The translations under genes and the position numbers were made by a program. 64,000 nucleotides of DNA, taken from assembly GCF_030551255.1 (NCBI RefSeq), contig NZ_CP130630.1:7049501-7113500 (forward strand), written 5' to 3'. Below are positions 8,894 through 16,353 of the stretch, piece by piece (position 1 is the stretch's first letter; the number at the start of each line of letters is the position of its first letter). The notes under the pieces are model-generated. The model worked only from the letters and a program-made list of their open reading frames with translations, ran no database searches and was not told the origin of the DNA. Source of the DNA: Streptomyces sp. NL15-2K (lineage in GTDB: Bacteria; Actinomycetota; Actinomycetes; Streptomycetales; Streptomycetaceae).

Positions 8894-10461
8894 CCGCCAC
8901 CGCCGAGAGCAACAAGCGGGCCATCCGTCGCGCGCTCGTCAGCGTCTACGACAAGACCGGGCTCGAGGAGCTCGCGCGCGGACTGCACGAGGCCGGCGTC
9001 GAGCTCGTCTCCACCGGGTCCACCGCCTCCCGCATCGCCGCCGCGGGCGTCCCCGTCACCAAGGTCGAGGAGCTCACCGGCTTCCCCGAGTGCCTGGACG
9101 GCCGCGTCAAGACCCTGCACCCGAAGGTCCACGCGGGCATCCTGGCCGACCTGCGCCTGGAGGACCATCAGCGGCAGCTTGCCGAGCTCGGTGTCGAGCC
9201 GTTCGACCTGGTCGTCGTGAACCTGTACCCCTTCCGCGAGACCGTCGCCTCGGGTGCCTCGCCCGACGAGTGCGTGGAGCAGATCGACATCGGCGGGCCG
9301 TCCATGGTCCGGGCCGCCGCCAAGAACCACCCGTCGGTGGCCGTGGTCACCAGCCCGGTCCGGTACGCCGACGTGCTCGCCGCCGTCCGCGACGGCGGCT
9401 TCGACCTCACCACCCGCAAGCGGCTCGCCGCGGAGGCCTTCCAGCACACGGCGTCCTACGACGTGGCGGTGGCGAGCTGGTTCGCGTCCTCGTACGCCCC
9501 TGTGGACGACTCCCAGTTCCCCGACTTCCTGGGCGCCACCTGGGAGCGCGACAACACACTCCGCTACGGCGAGAACCCGCACCAGCCGGCCGCCCTCTAC
9601 GTCGACGGCAGTGGTGGCGGCCTGGCGAAGGCCGAGCAGCTGCACGGCAAGGAGATGTCGTACAACAACTACACGGACACGGACGCCGCCCGCCGTGCCG
9701 CGTACGACCACGACGAGCCGTGCGTCGCGATCATCAAGCACGCCAACCCGTGCGGTATCGCGATCGGTACGGATGTCGCGGAGGCGCACCGCAAGGCACA
9801 CGCGTGCGACCCGCTGTCGGCCTTCGGCGGCGTGATCGCGGTCAACCGCCCGGTGTCCAAGGAGATGGCCGAGCAGGTCGCCGAGATCTTCACCGAGGTC
9901 ATCGTCGCGCCCGACTACGAGGAGGGGGCCCTGGAGGCCCTCACCAAGAAGAAGAACATCCGCGTGCTGCGCGCAGCCGACGGCCCGTCCAACCCCGTCG
10001 AGGTCAAGCCCGTCGACGGCGGCGTGCTCCTCCAGGTCACCGACCGCCTCCAGGCCGACGGCGACGACCCCGCCAACTGGACCCTCGCGACGGGTGAGGC
10101 GCTCACCGCCGAGGAGCTGTCGGACCTCGCGTTCGCCTGGAAGGCCTGCCGGGCCGTCAAGTCCAACGCCATCCTCCTCGCCAAGGACGGCGCCTCGGTG
10201 GGCGTCGGCATGGGTCAGGTCAACCGCGTGGACTCCTGCAAGCTGGCGGTCGAGCGGGCCGGTGCGGAGCGGGCCCGGGGTTCGTACGTCGCCTCGGACG
10301 CCTTCTTCCCGTTCCCGGACAACATCGACGTCCTGAGCGAGGCCGGCGTCAAGGCCATCGTCCAGCCCGGCGGCTCGGTCCGCGACGAACTCGTCGTCGA
10401 GGCCGCGGAGAAGGCGGGCATCGTCATGTACTTCACGGGGACGCGGCACTTCTTCCACTGA
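8890..10461 (+). CDS. purH: Bifunctional AICAR transformylase / IMP cyclohydrolase
   Basis: Catalyses the last two steps to IMP: formylation of AICAR by 10-formyl-THF and ring closure. 523 aa. The N-terminal MGS-like cyclohydrolase domain begins [20 protein letters not shown] and includes [14 protein letters not shown]. The C-terminal transformylase domain holds the conserved [12 protein letters not shown] and, at the very end, FTGTRHFFH. It overlaps purN by 4 bp and is followed by a strong terminator. The ZTP riboswitch upstream of glyA in this window senses derivatives of the PurH substrate. Confidence 0.98.
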   Translation: MTATAESNKRAIRRALVSVYDKTGLEELARGLHEAGVELVSTGSTASRIAAAGVPVTKVEELTGFPECLDGRVKTLHPKVHAGILADLRLEDHQRQLAELGVEPFDLVVVNLYPFRETVASGASPDECVEQIDIGGPSMVRAAAKNHPSVAVVTSPVRYADVLAAVRDGGFDLTTRKRLAAEAFQHTASYDVAVASWFASSYAPVDDSQFPDFLGATWERDNTLRYGENPHQPAALYVDGSGGGLAKAEQLHGKEMSYNNYTDTDAARRAAYDHDEPCVAIIKHANPCGIAIGTDVAEAHRKAHACDPLSAFGGVIAVNRPVSKEMAEQVAEIFTEVIVAPDYEEGALEALTKKKNIRVLRAADGPSNPVEVKPVDGGVLLQVTDRLQADGDDPANWTLATGEALTAEELSDLAFAWKACRAVKSNAILLAKDGASVGVGMGQVNRVDSCKLAVERAGAERARGSYVASDAFFPFPDNIDVLSEAGVKAIVQPGGSVRDELVVEAAEKAGIVMYFTGTRHFFH

Positions 10462-10497
10462 CGGTGGTCTTCCCCTGATGGTGGGGGACACGAACGA

Positions 10498-10534
10498 GCG
10501 AGGGCCCGCCGGTCGGTGACCGGCGGGCCCTCGC
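10498..10534. terminator. 17-bp perfect stem, 3-nt loop terminator
   Basis: GCGAGGGCCCGCCGGTC (10498-10514) pairs perfectly with GACCGGCGGGCCCTCGC (10518-10534) around GGT. It lies between the convergent ends of purH and the kinase gene, so it acts as a bidirectional terminator. Confidence 0.93.
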
Positions 10535-10538
10535 GCCG

Positions 10539-12554
10539 TCACGTCGAACTGCGCAGCGCCGCCCAGGTGTTGGTGCCCACATCACCGTCGACGGCCAGTC
10601 CCTTGTCGCTCTGGAACAGCCTGACCGCGGACACGGTGTCCTCGCCGAACTGGCCGTCCACGCCCGAGCCGCCGACGCTGTAGCCGCGTTTGGTGAGCAT
10701 GCACTGCACCTGGACGACGCGTTGGCCCTTGTCGCCGTAGGTGGTGAGTTTGGAGCCGGAGTAGTAGGTGCACTGGGAGATCCAGGGCGGGGTGGCGGGT
10801 TCCGTCGCTGTCTTGGAGGGGGTGGGGGTCGGGGTGCTGCCGCCGCTGCCGCTCCCGCTACCACCGCTGCCGGGGTCGGCGGTGGTGTCCTCGCCGGGGG
10901 TGGCTTGAGCACCGCCCGCTCCGCCCGCGCCGCCCGCGGATCCGGGCGCCTCGCTGTCGGCGGCCTCCGACGCCTCCTCCTTCACGTCCTCCGTCTCCTT
11001 GTCGTTCCTCTTCTCCTCGGTGGCGGAGGGCGAGGCGGAGGAGCTGGGCTGCACCGAGGCCGGGCCGTCGTCGGGGGTGACGTCGGTGGCGGCCGTCGGT
11101 GAGGCGGAGGCGGTTTCGTCGAGGTCGGGGCGCGTGAGGAAGAAGGCGCCCGCGGCCACGGCGACGACGGCGATGCCGGCTACGAGGGCGAGGTAGGGCC
11201 CCTTTCGCTTACGACGGTCGCCGTGCTCGCCGACCGTGAGTGCGGCGGAGGGGTCGTACTGAACGGGCGTCTCCCCTGGGCCGCCGTGCCGCCCCGGCGG
11301 CGTCGGTGTCCCGTACGCCCCGTACGCCCCGTACGCCCCTGGCGGCGTCGCCGAACCGGAAGCCGAACCGGAGACAGGACCGGAAGCCGAACCGGAGGCA
11401 GAACCGGAGGCAGAACCGGAAGCCGGACCGGGCGCAGGACCGGAACCAGGACCGTACGCAGGACCGGGCGCAGGACCGGAACCAGGACCGGAACCAGGAC
11501 CGTACGCAGGACCGGGCGCCGGAGCCGCCACCTGCCACGTCGGCGGACGGAAGTGTCCGGTGTCCTCGGCGGAGGCGTCTTCCAGCAGCTCACAGCCCTG
11601 CTGCCGGGCGATCAGGCGGGCGGCCAGCGGTTCGTGCCAGGAAGAGGTGCGGCCATGACCGGCGGCCGTGGCCGCGCCGGTCAGCTGCTCCGGGGTGGGC
11701 CGCCCGGCGGGGTCCTTGGCGAGGCAGGAGGACAGCAGCTCGGCCAACGCGGGGTCGGCGGCCGTGAGTTCCTCCATGACCTCGTGCTTGGGCTCCTCGA
11801 AGGCGATCCGGTGCATGACATCCACGCCCGTGCCGTCGCCGAAGGGAGCGTGTCCGGTGGCGGCGTAGATGATCGTGCCGGCGAGGGAGAAGACGTCGGA
11901 GACGGTGTCGCAGCGGCCCTCGCGCAGATACTCGGGGGACATGAAGGCCGGCGTGCCGACCCGGTTGCCGGTCGTGGTGATCGCGCTGCTGTCGGCGGCC
12001 TGCGAGATGCCGAAGTCGATGACGTGTGCGCCCTGCGAGGACAGGATGACGTTGGACGGCTTGAGGTCCCGGTGTACGACCCCGGCGGCGGCCAGCGCCG
12101 ACAGCGCCTTCCCCAGGTCCGCCACCAGCCGCCACACCCCGGCCGGCTCCAGCGGGCCGCACTCGCGGACGGCGTCGGCGAGGTTGAGGCCGGGCAGGTA
12201 CTGGGTGGCCATCCACAGCAGCTCGTCCTCGAACCCGGTGCCGAGCAGGCGCGGCGCGTGCGGAGTGACGACGCGCGCGTGCACGGCGGCTTCCCGCTGG
12301 AACCGCCGCCGGAAATCCGGGTCCTCGGCGTACTCGGGCCGGATCACCTTCACGGCGGCGAGTCCCGGGCCGTTGTCGACGGGGCGGGCCAGGTACACCC
12401 GGCCCATGCCGCCGCTGCCGAGCCGCCCGAGCGGCAGATACAGCCCGATGTGCCCAGGGTCAGCGGGCTGCAGCGGCGTCGCCCCGGCCTGCTTCAGCGC
12501 GGCGCCACCGGACGCCGGGTCGTACGACGGCTTGGGGTGCCGTTGGTCTGTCAT
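10539..12554 (-). CDS. Membrane Ser/Thr protein kinase with extracytoplasmic peptidoglycan-binding domain
   Basis: 671 aa. The cytoplasmic kinase domain spans residues ~38-300: glycine loop GRLGSGGMGRV, Lys in AAVKVIRP (~69), catalytic loop HRDLKPSN (161-168), DFG (180-182) and MSPE (205-208), all canonical. A long Pro/Gly/Ser low-complexity linker follows, with GPGSGPGSGP and GAYGAYG runs, then one membrane helix (YLALVAGIAVVAVAAGAFFL). A Thr/Ser/Pro-rich outer stalk follows. The last ~75 residues form a PG_binding_1 domain (VDGQFGEDTVSAVRLFQ ... VGTNTWAAL), with two Cys nearby that could form a disulphide. It should sense or grip peptidoglycan and signal inward. The kinase is canonical, unlike its two neighbours at 18.7-22.6 kb. 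A promoter-like motif shared with other island genes lies about 170-225 bp upstream. Confidence 0.92.
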   Translation of the reverse strand: MTDQRHPKPSYDPASGGAALKQAGATPLQPADPGHIGLYLPLGRLGSGGMGRVYLARPVDNGPGLAAVKVIRPEYAEDPDFRRRFQREAAVHARVVTPHAPRLLGTGFEDELLWMATQYLPGLNLADAVRECGPLEPAGVWRLVADLGKALSALAAAGVVHRDLKPSNVILSSQGAHVIDFGISQAADSSAITTTGNRVGTPAFMSPEYLREGRCDTVSDVFSLAGTIIYAATGHAPFGDGTGVDVMHRIAFEEPKHEVMEELTAADPALAELLSSCLAKDPAGRPTPEQLTGAATAAGHGRTSSWHEPLAARLIARQQGCELLEDASAEDTGHFRPPTWQVAAPAPGPAYGPGSGPGSGPAPGPAYGPGSGPAPGPASGSASGSASGSASGPVSGSASGSATPPGAYGAYGAYGTPTPPGRHGGPGETPVQYDPSAALTVGEHGDRRKRKGPYLALVAGIAVVAVAAGAFFLTRPDLDETASASPTAATDVTPDDGPASVQPSSSASPSATEEKRNDKETEDVKEEASEAADSEAPGSAGGAGGAGGAQATPGEDTTADPGSGGSGSGSGGSTPTPTPSKTATEPATPPWISQCTYYSGSKLTTYGDKGQRVVQVQCMLTKRGYSVGGSGVDGQFGEDTVSAVRLFQSDKGLAVDGDVGTNTWAALRSST

Positions 12555-12720
12555 GGATCCCCCGAGTGCGGTTCTTCCCCAACCGGCTGATGGGTCGCGT
12601 CAGTTGACGCGAGGCTACCGTGCCGGTGCGGGGGATCACCCCGGAGGAGCAGAAGTGCGGAGGCTGCGGCGCCCATGACGGACGCCGCAGCCGGTTGAAC
12701 GCACGCCTCCCCCCAGGTGA

Positions 12721-12780
12721 CGTGTGAACACTGTGCTGGGATTACGGGTCGGGCGGTACCTGCAACTTTCCAGGGTGACC
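12721..12780 (-). promoter_or_regulatory. Shared promoter-like motif, copy A (upstream of kinase gene)
   Basis: Read on the minus strand, the core is ACCCTGGAAAGTTGCAGGTACC (12757-12778 region), shortly after the stop of the upstream secreted protein and ~200 bp before the kinase start. The 60-bp block aligns without gaps to copy B at 14026-14085, with 41 of 60 bases identical by my count. The core word also matches copies C (18601) and D (20961). Its position and repetition suggest a common promoter or activator site. The cognate factor is unknown. Confidence 0.55.
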
Positions 12781-12792
12781 GCGGGGATTGCC

Positions 12793-13386
12793 TCAGTACC
12801 AGGAGATGGTCTCGGCGCGGTGGTGGATGCGGGTGCCCTCTGCGGGGATGCGGTACCCGTCGCCCTGCTTGACCTGTGCGAGGTGGTAGGCCCCGCCGTC
12901 CTGCGACTTGGAGCTGTCACCTCGGTGGAACGTCACATAGCCGTACGGTCCACTTCCGTCGTACAGCACGACGGAGCCGCTCCACTTGAGCTGGTCGTCG
13001 GCCTTGCTCCAGGTGTTGTCGCCGACCTTGCCGTCCGCAGTGAGGCCGTAGCGCTTCTGCCAGGCAATCGTGGCGTCTCTGGTCCCGGGGCCGAACTGCC
13101 CGTCGATCTCGAAGAGATCCAACAGGTGTTCGGAGGCCAGGATGCTCTGCCACAGGAAGACGATGTCGGTGTTCGAGGACTCTCCGCAGCCGTAGCAGAG
13201 GGAGTTGCCGAGTTCGTCGAAGTGGTCGCCGAAGTCATCGGTCACGGAGTCGGCGCCGTCCACGAAGGTGGTGCCGTACGCCCCGGAGTTCCCCGCGTAG
13301 GCGGCCTGTGCCGGGGTGGTGGTCAGCATCAGTGACAGCCCGGCGGCCAGTGCGCCCAGGCCCAGCTTCCAACGAGTGATGCGCAT
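12793..13386 (-). CDS. Secreted peptidoglycan-binding-domain protein (paralogue 1)
   Basis: 197 aa with a clear Sec signal: MRITRWKLG then a hydrophobic run and the cleavage motif TPAQAA (~residue 30). The mature protein has a conserved front part (GAYGTTFVDGADSVTDDFGDHFDEL, split here by position only), a two-Cys motif LCYGCG, then a PG_binding_1 domain (IDGQFGPGTRDATIAWQ, VGDNTWSKAD) and a C-terminal beta-rich segment. It has no catalytic motif. It is a tandem paralogue of the next gene (14-bp gap), and the two share most of the mature sequence. Likely a secreted wall-binding protein whose role is unknown. Confidence 0.85.
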   Translation of the reverse strand: MRITRWKLGLGALAAGLSLMLTTTPAQAAYAGNSGAYGTTFVDGADSVTDDFGDHFDELGNSLCYGCGESSNTDIVFLWQSILASEHLLDLFEIDGQFGPGTRDATIAWQKRYGLTADGKVGDNTWSKADDQLKWSGSVVLYDGSGPYGYVTFHRGDSSKSQDGGAYHLAQVKQGDGYRIPAEGTRIHHRAETISWY

Positions 13387-13400
13387 GAGAGTGTCCGTCC

Positions 13401-13985
13401 TCAGAGGGTGGTCAGCTGGTTGAAGTGGACGCGATAGCCGCGCATCGACTTGACGCCGTCGTACTGAAAGACCTCGTGGACTCTGTAGGCGCCGCTGTCC
13501 TGGGTCTTCGACGTGCTGCCGCGGTTGAAGACCACCGCGCCGGAGTTGTACTTCCCGGTGTAGGTGATGTCGACGTTGGAGAGCCACACGAGCTTGTCGT
13601 CGGCCTTGCTCCAGGTGTTGTCCCCGACCTTGCCGTCCGCGCCGAGGCCGTAGCGCTTCTGCCAGGCAATGGTGGCGTCTCTGGTCCCGGGGCCGAACTG
13701 CCCGTCGATGTCTCCGAAGTTCAGCAGATCCTCGGCCACGAGGATGCTCTGCCAGAGGACGACGATGTCGGTGTTCCAGGAGTTTCCGCAGCCGTAGCAG
13801 AGGGAGTTGCCGAGTTCGTCGAAGTGGTCGCCGAAGTCGTCGGTGAGCTTGTCGGCGCCGTCCACGAACGTGGTGCCGTACGCCCCTGAATTCTGCGAGT
13901 ACGCGGCATGCGCGGGGCCGACGGCGAGCACCGTGGCCAGTCCTGCGGCTATGGCGGCGAGGCCGATCTTCCCTTGCTTCTTCAA
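13401..13985 (-). CDS. Secreted peptidoglycan-binding-domain protein (paralogue 2)
   Basis: 194 aa if started at the TTG at 13985. That codon is preceded by GAAGGGAC and gives a clean signal peptide (KKQGKIGLAAIAAGLATV, cleavage after AHA). An upstream ATG at 14036 would add a Pro-rich extension that spoils the signal. The mature part matches paralogue 1 closely: the GAYGTTFVDGAD start, LCYGCG, then IDGQFGPGTRDATIAWQ and VGDNTWSKAD of a PG_binding_1 fold. The C-terminal ~50 residues differ more. It probably forms a two-gene unit with paralogue 1. Promoter-like motif B lies ~75-100 bp before the start. Confidence 0.85.
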   Translation of the reverse strand: MKKQGKIGLAAIAAGLATVLAVGPAHAAYSQNSGAYGTTFVDGADKLTDDFGDHFDELGNSLCYGCGNSWNTDIVVLWQSILVAEDLLNFGDIDGQFGPGTRDATIAWQKRYGLGADGKVGDNTWSKADDKLVWLSNVDITYTGKYNSGAVVFNRGSTSKTQDSGAYRVHEVFQYDGVKSMRGYRVHFNQLTTL

Positions 13986-14025
13986 CGTGGGTGTCCCTTC
14001 GGGTGGAGGAATCGGCGCGCGTGGC

Positions 14026-14086
14026 CGTGTGCTCAATGTGCCGGGAATGCGAGGGAAGGCGTACCTGCAAGGTTTTAGGGTGAGGT
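14026..14086 (-). promoter_or_regulatory. Shared promoter-like motif, copy B (upstream of secreted paralogues)
   Basis: The minus-strand core ACCCTAAAACCTTGCAGGTA overlaps the TAA stop (14075-14077) of the upstream ATPase gene. The whole 60-bp block aligns ungapped to copy A. It sits 40-100 bp upstream of the TTG start at 13985, the expected promoter position. Confidence 0.55.
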
Positions 14087-14485
14087 GGGTTCACCACCCG
14101 CCTGTGCCGTCGATGCGTCCGGGGGAAGCTCGCACCACACCGTCTTGCCGATGGGTGTCAGCCACACGCCCCAGCGTCGGGCGACCGCGTCGAGCAGGAG
14201 GAGGCCGCGGCCCGTCTCGTCGTCACCGCTGGGGCTGCGTGCGATGAGCCAGGTGTGCGGGTCGGGGTCGGTGACCTCCAGGCGCGTACGGCCGTCCGGG
14301 GTCAGAAACAGGCGGACGGTCACGGCGGCGCCCTCGCCGACGTGGTTGATCATGTTGGTGAGCAACTCGCTGACGCAGAGCTGGGCTTCGGGGCAGGGTG
14401 CGCCCAGGTGCTCGCGTACCGCGTGGCGTACCTCGGCTACGGCCTTGGGGAGCGCGAGCAGTTCGAGGACGAGCGGTTCGGTCAC
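14075..14485 (-). CDS. Anti-sigma-factor-like ATP-binding protein (HATPase_c)
   Basis: 136 aa, GTG start at 14485. It has the GHKL ATPase boxes of the RsbW/SpoIIAB-type single-domain family: N box SELLTNMINHVGEG, G1 box VTDPDPHTW and G2 box GRGLLLLDAVARRWG. Such proteins bind ATP and may phosphorylate an anti-anti-sigma factor or hold a sigma factor. In Streptomyces they commonly neighbour XRE (WhiJ-type) and DUF397 genes, as here. The start overlaps the stop of a 32-residue ORF by 4 bp (GTGA). The partner is not identifiable from sequence. Confidence 0.88.
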   Translation of the reverse strand: MTEPLVLELLALPKAVAEVRHAVREHLGAPCPEAQLCVSELLTNMINHVGEGAAVTVRLFLTPDGRTRLEVTDPDPHTWLIARSPSGDDETGRGLLLLDAVARRWGVWLTPIGKTVWCELPPDASTAQAGGEPTSP

Positions 14486-14580
14486 CGTCCCGCCGCCTTG
14501 CGCAGGGCGGTGATCAGGGCGCGGGCGGTGGCCTGGTCTTCGACGCAGGCGTCGGTGTCGTGGTGGGGGTGGGGATGCAT
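14482..14580 (-). CDS. Small coupled ORF, 32 aa
   Basis: ATG at 14580 to TGA at 14482-14484, overlapping the ATPase GTG in a GTGA junction. The product starts MHPHPHHDTDACVEDQATAR and ends LITALRKAAGR, so it is His-rich at the front and helical at the end. The overlap, and the fact that it is the first ORF after the divergent promoter, argue that it is translated and drives coupled translation of the ATPase. No domain is recognisable. It may only be a leader ORF. Confidence 0.5.
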   Translation of the reverse strand: MHPHPHHDTDACVEDQATARALITALRKAAGR

Positions 14581-14601
14581 GGGGGTACGTCTCCGTGTGC
14601 G

Positions 14602-14625
14602 GTCTGTGACGAATCACTCACAGAC
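14602..14625. promoter_or_regulatory. Palindromic operator candidate in WhiJ-type divergent promoter
   Basis: GTCTGTGA (14602-14609) and TCACAGAC (14618-14625) form a perfect inverted repeat with an 8-nt spacer. An inner GTGA-cgaa-TCAC is nested at 14606-14617. It lies between the divergent ATPase and XRE-regulator genes, where autoregulation of the XRE protein is expected. Confidence 0.55.
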
Positions 14626-14697
14626 TGGCGTCGAGTTGCGTACCGTGAAAGGGGATTCGGCTGTGCACGAGCAAGTGAGAAACGGCGGTGATGAGTT

Positions 14698-15552
14698 GTG
14701 CCCGCGAAGAAGGACCCTGACGCGTCGACGAGTGTTCCCTGCTTCTACGGCGCCGAGTTGCGCTACAGGAGGGAACAAGCGGGGCTGACGCTGGAGCAGT
14801 TGGTGGAGGGGAGTTTCCGGGGGATCTCGTTCCTCAGCCAGATCGAGCGGGGCGAGCGGGGGATGCCGATGGACTTCGCCAGGCATGTGGACGAGCGGCT
14901 GGGGACGGACGGGTTTTTCCAGCGGCGGTGTGAAGACGCGGCCAAGGCGCGGCGGGCGGGGCACCAGTGGTACTCCGCGGAAATCCCGGACATGGAGAAG
15001 CAGGCGCAGACGCTGGAGGAGTGGGCACCCAATGTCGTCCCGGGGCTTCTGCAGACCGGAGCGTACATGCGGGGTCTCATTCGGTACGTGGAGCCGGAGA
15101 CGCCACCGGAGACGGCCGAGGAGCGTGTCAATGCACGGTTGGCGCGTGCGGAGTTGTGGAAACGCGAGGACCGGCCCACCTACTGGGGGATCCTGGGCGA
15201 GTCAGTTATCCGGAGGACGCCGCTTCCCCCGGCCGTGTTGGCCGAGCAGTTCGAGCACATCCTCGACGTGCTCCGCTCCACGCAGAGCGTTCTCCAGATC
15301 ATTCCGGAAACGACCTCCTGGCACCCCCTCATGAACGGCATGGCCAAGATCATGACCTTTGCCGACGCTCCCCCGGTGGTGTACACCGAGGGTGATTCCA
15401 CTGGGAAGATCGTCGACTATCCGGCCCATGTGCAGGCGTACCGTCGTAAGTACGATCTGCTCAGGGCCGTCGCGCTGCCACCCGAGGCGTCCCTGGCCTT
15501 GATGGAAGAAGCAGTGAGGACCTACAAAGATGAAGCGCAGCAAGGGGATTGA
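14698..15552 (+). CDS. XRE-family regulator with DUF5753 domain (WhiJ-like)
   Basis: 284 aa, GTG start. The N-terminal HTH (residues ~15-75) begins LRYRREQAGLTLEQLVEG and includes GISFLSQIERGERG. The rest is the DUF5753 domain, recognised by EWAPNVVPGLLQTGAYMRGL and a C-terminal segment with VVYTEGDSTGKI. The family includes WhiJ and AbaA-type developmental regulators of Streptomyces, which act as repressors with a DUF397 partner. The DUF397 gene overlaps the end of this gene by 23 bp, and an anti-sigma-like ATPase lies divergently, so the classic three-gene set is complete. A palindrome 73-96 bp upstream is a candidate operator. Confidence 0.92.
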   Translation: MPAKKDPDASTSVPCFYGAELRYRREQAGLTLEQLVEGSFRGISFLSQIERGERGMPMDFARHVDERLGTDGFFQRRCEDAAKARRAGHQWYSAEIPDMEKQAQTLEEWAPNVVPGLLQTGAYMRGLIRYVEPETPPETAEERVNARLARAELWKREDRPTYWGILGESVIRRTPLPPAVLAEQFEHILDVLRSTQSVLQIIPETTSWHPLMNGMAKIMTFADAPPVVYTEGDSTGKIVDYPAHVQAYRRKYDLLRAVALPPEASLALMEEAVRTYKDEAQQGD

Positions 15553-15733
15553 CCCGAGTTCTGTCGCTTGGCGCAAGAGCAGCTACAGCAACGCCGAAGG
15601 CGGCGAGTGCGTCGAAGTAGCCGACAACCTCCCCGGCACCGTCCCCGTCCGCGACTCCAAGAACCCCACAGGCCCCGTCCTCCTCTTCGGGGACAGGGCC
15701 TGGGCCCAGTTCGTCGGTGCGCTCAACGCGTAG
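15530..15733 (+). CDS. DUF397 small protein, partner of the XRE regulator
   Basis: 67 aa with the DUF397 signature: WRKSSYSNAEGGECVEVAD, then VPVRDSKNPTGPVL and a C-terminal WAQFVGALNA. DUF397 proteins (BldB- and WhiJ-partner-like) are small proteins thought to bind and control the adjacent XRE/DUF5753 regulator, with toxin-antitoxin-like proposals in the literature. The ATG overlaps the regulator gene, indicating coupling. Its 3' end overlaps the convergent M15-like gene by 11 bp. Confidence 0.92.
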   Translation: MKRSKGIDPSSVAWRKSSYSNAEGGECVEVADNLPGTVPVRDSKNPTGPVLLFGDRAWAQFVGALNA

Positions 15734-16340
15734 CGGCTCCCAGTCGCTCGGACCACTCCTGGAACTTCGGGGCGACGCGCATCAGCTCTCCGCTGTCCGG
15801 CCCGGCCGTCAGGTAGTAGAGGGACTCGTCCACGGGGTCGTCGTCGCCGCCCCAGCGGACCGCTCCCGCGCAGCCCGAGACGATGTCCCGGATCGTCCGG
15901 ACCTGCTGCGGGAAGTAGCTGCCCCGGGATCTGGCGCCGGGGACGAGCCGCAGGGCCGTACCCGACGACAGGTTGGAGGCGGGGCTCGTCAACGGTGTGC
16001 GGCCGATTCTGCTCCAGCCCTGCACGTCGCCGGCGCGGAGTTCCTGGACCTCGTAGTGGAAGCGGCGCGCTATGTGGAGGAGAAGGAGTTCCGGCAGCCC
16101 GATCCGTACGTCGACGCGGAGTCCGGTTCCGGAGACGGAGCGGGTCCAGACCGTCGAGACGTGGTTGGCCTGGTTCTGGATCTGCCAGCCGTTCTGCGAC
16201 AGTGGGATCTTCGTCGGCCGGAGGCCGGACGTCGGCGCGATGCGGTCGGCTGCCGTGGCTGTGCCGGTTGGAAGGAGGTACGCGGCCGTGGCCGCGGTGC
16301 CGACGGCCAGGACGGTGCGTCGGTTGGGGTGTGCGCTCAT
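15723..16340 (-). CDS. Secreted M15-peptidase-like protein lacking zinc ligands
   Basis: 205 aa with an N-terminal export signal containing Arg-Arg (NRRTVLAVGTAATAAYLL), possibly Tat. The body resembles the VanY/M15-type D-Ala-D-Ala carboxypeptidase-like proteins of Streptomyces: LHIARRFHYEVQEL, then ASNLSSGTALRL, FPQQVRTIRDIV and AVRWGGDDDPVDESLY. In active members I recall the zinc motif here as SNHASGTAIDI and a later GHF. This copy has Leu where the first His and Arg where the Asp should be, and SLY instead of GHF. It therefore looks like a catalytically dead wall-binding homologue. It lies 13 bp after the DUF1906 gene in the same operon. The family assignment rests on memory of the motif. 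Confidence 0.65.
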   Translation of the reverse strand: MSAHPNRRTVLAVGTAATAAYLLPTGTATAADRIAPTSGLRPTKIPLSQNGWQIQNQANHVSTVWTRSVSGTGLRVDVRIGLPELLLLHIARRFHYEVQELRAGDVQGWSRIGRTPLTSPASNLSSGTALRLVPGARSRGSYFPQQVRTIRDIVSGCAGAVRWGGDDDPVDESLYYLTAGPDSGELMRVAPKFQEWSERLGAATR

Positions 16341-16353
16341 GTCGAAGCCCTTC

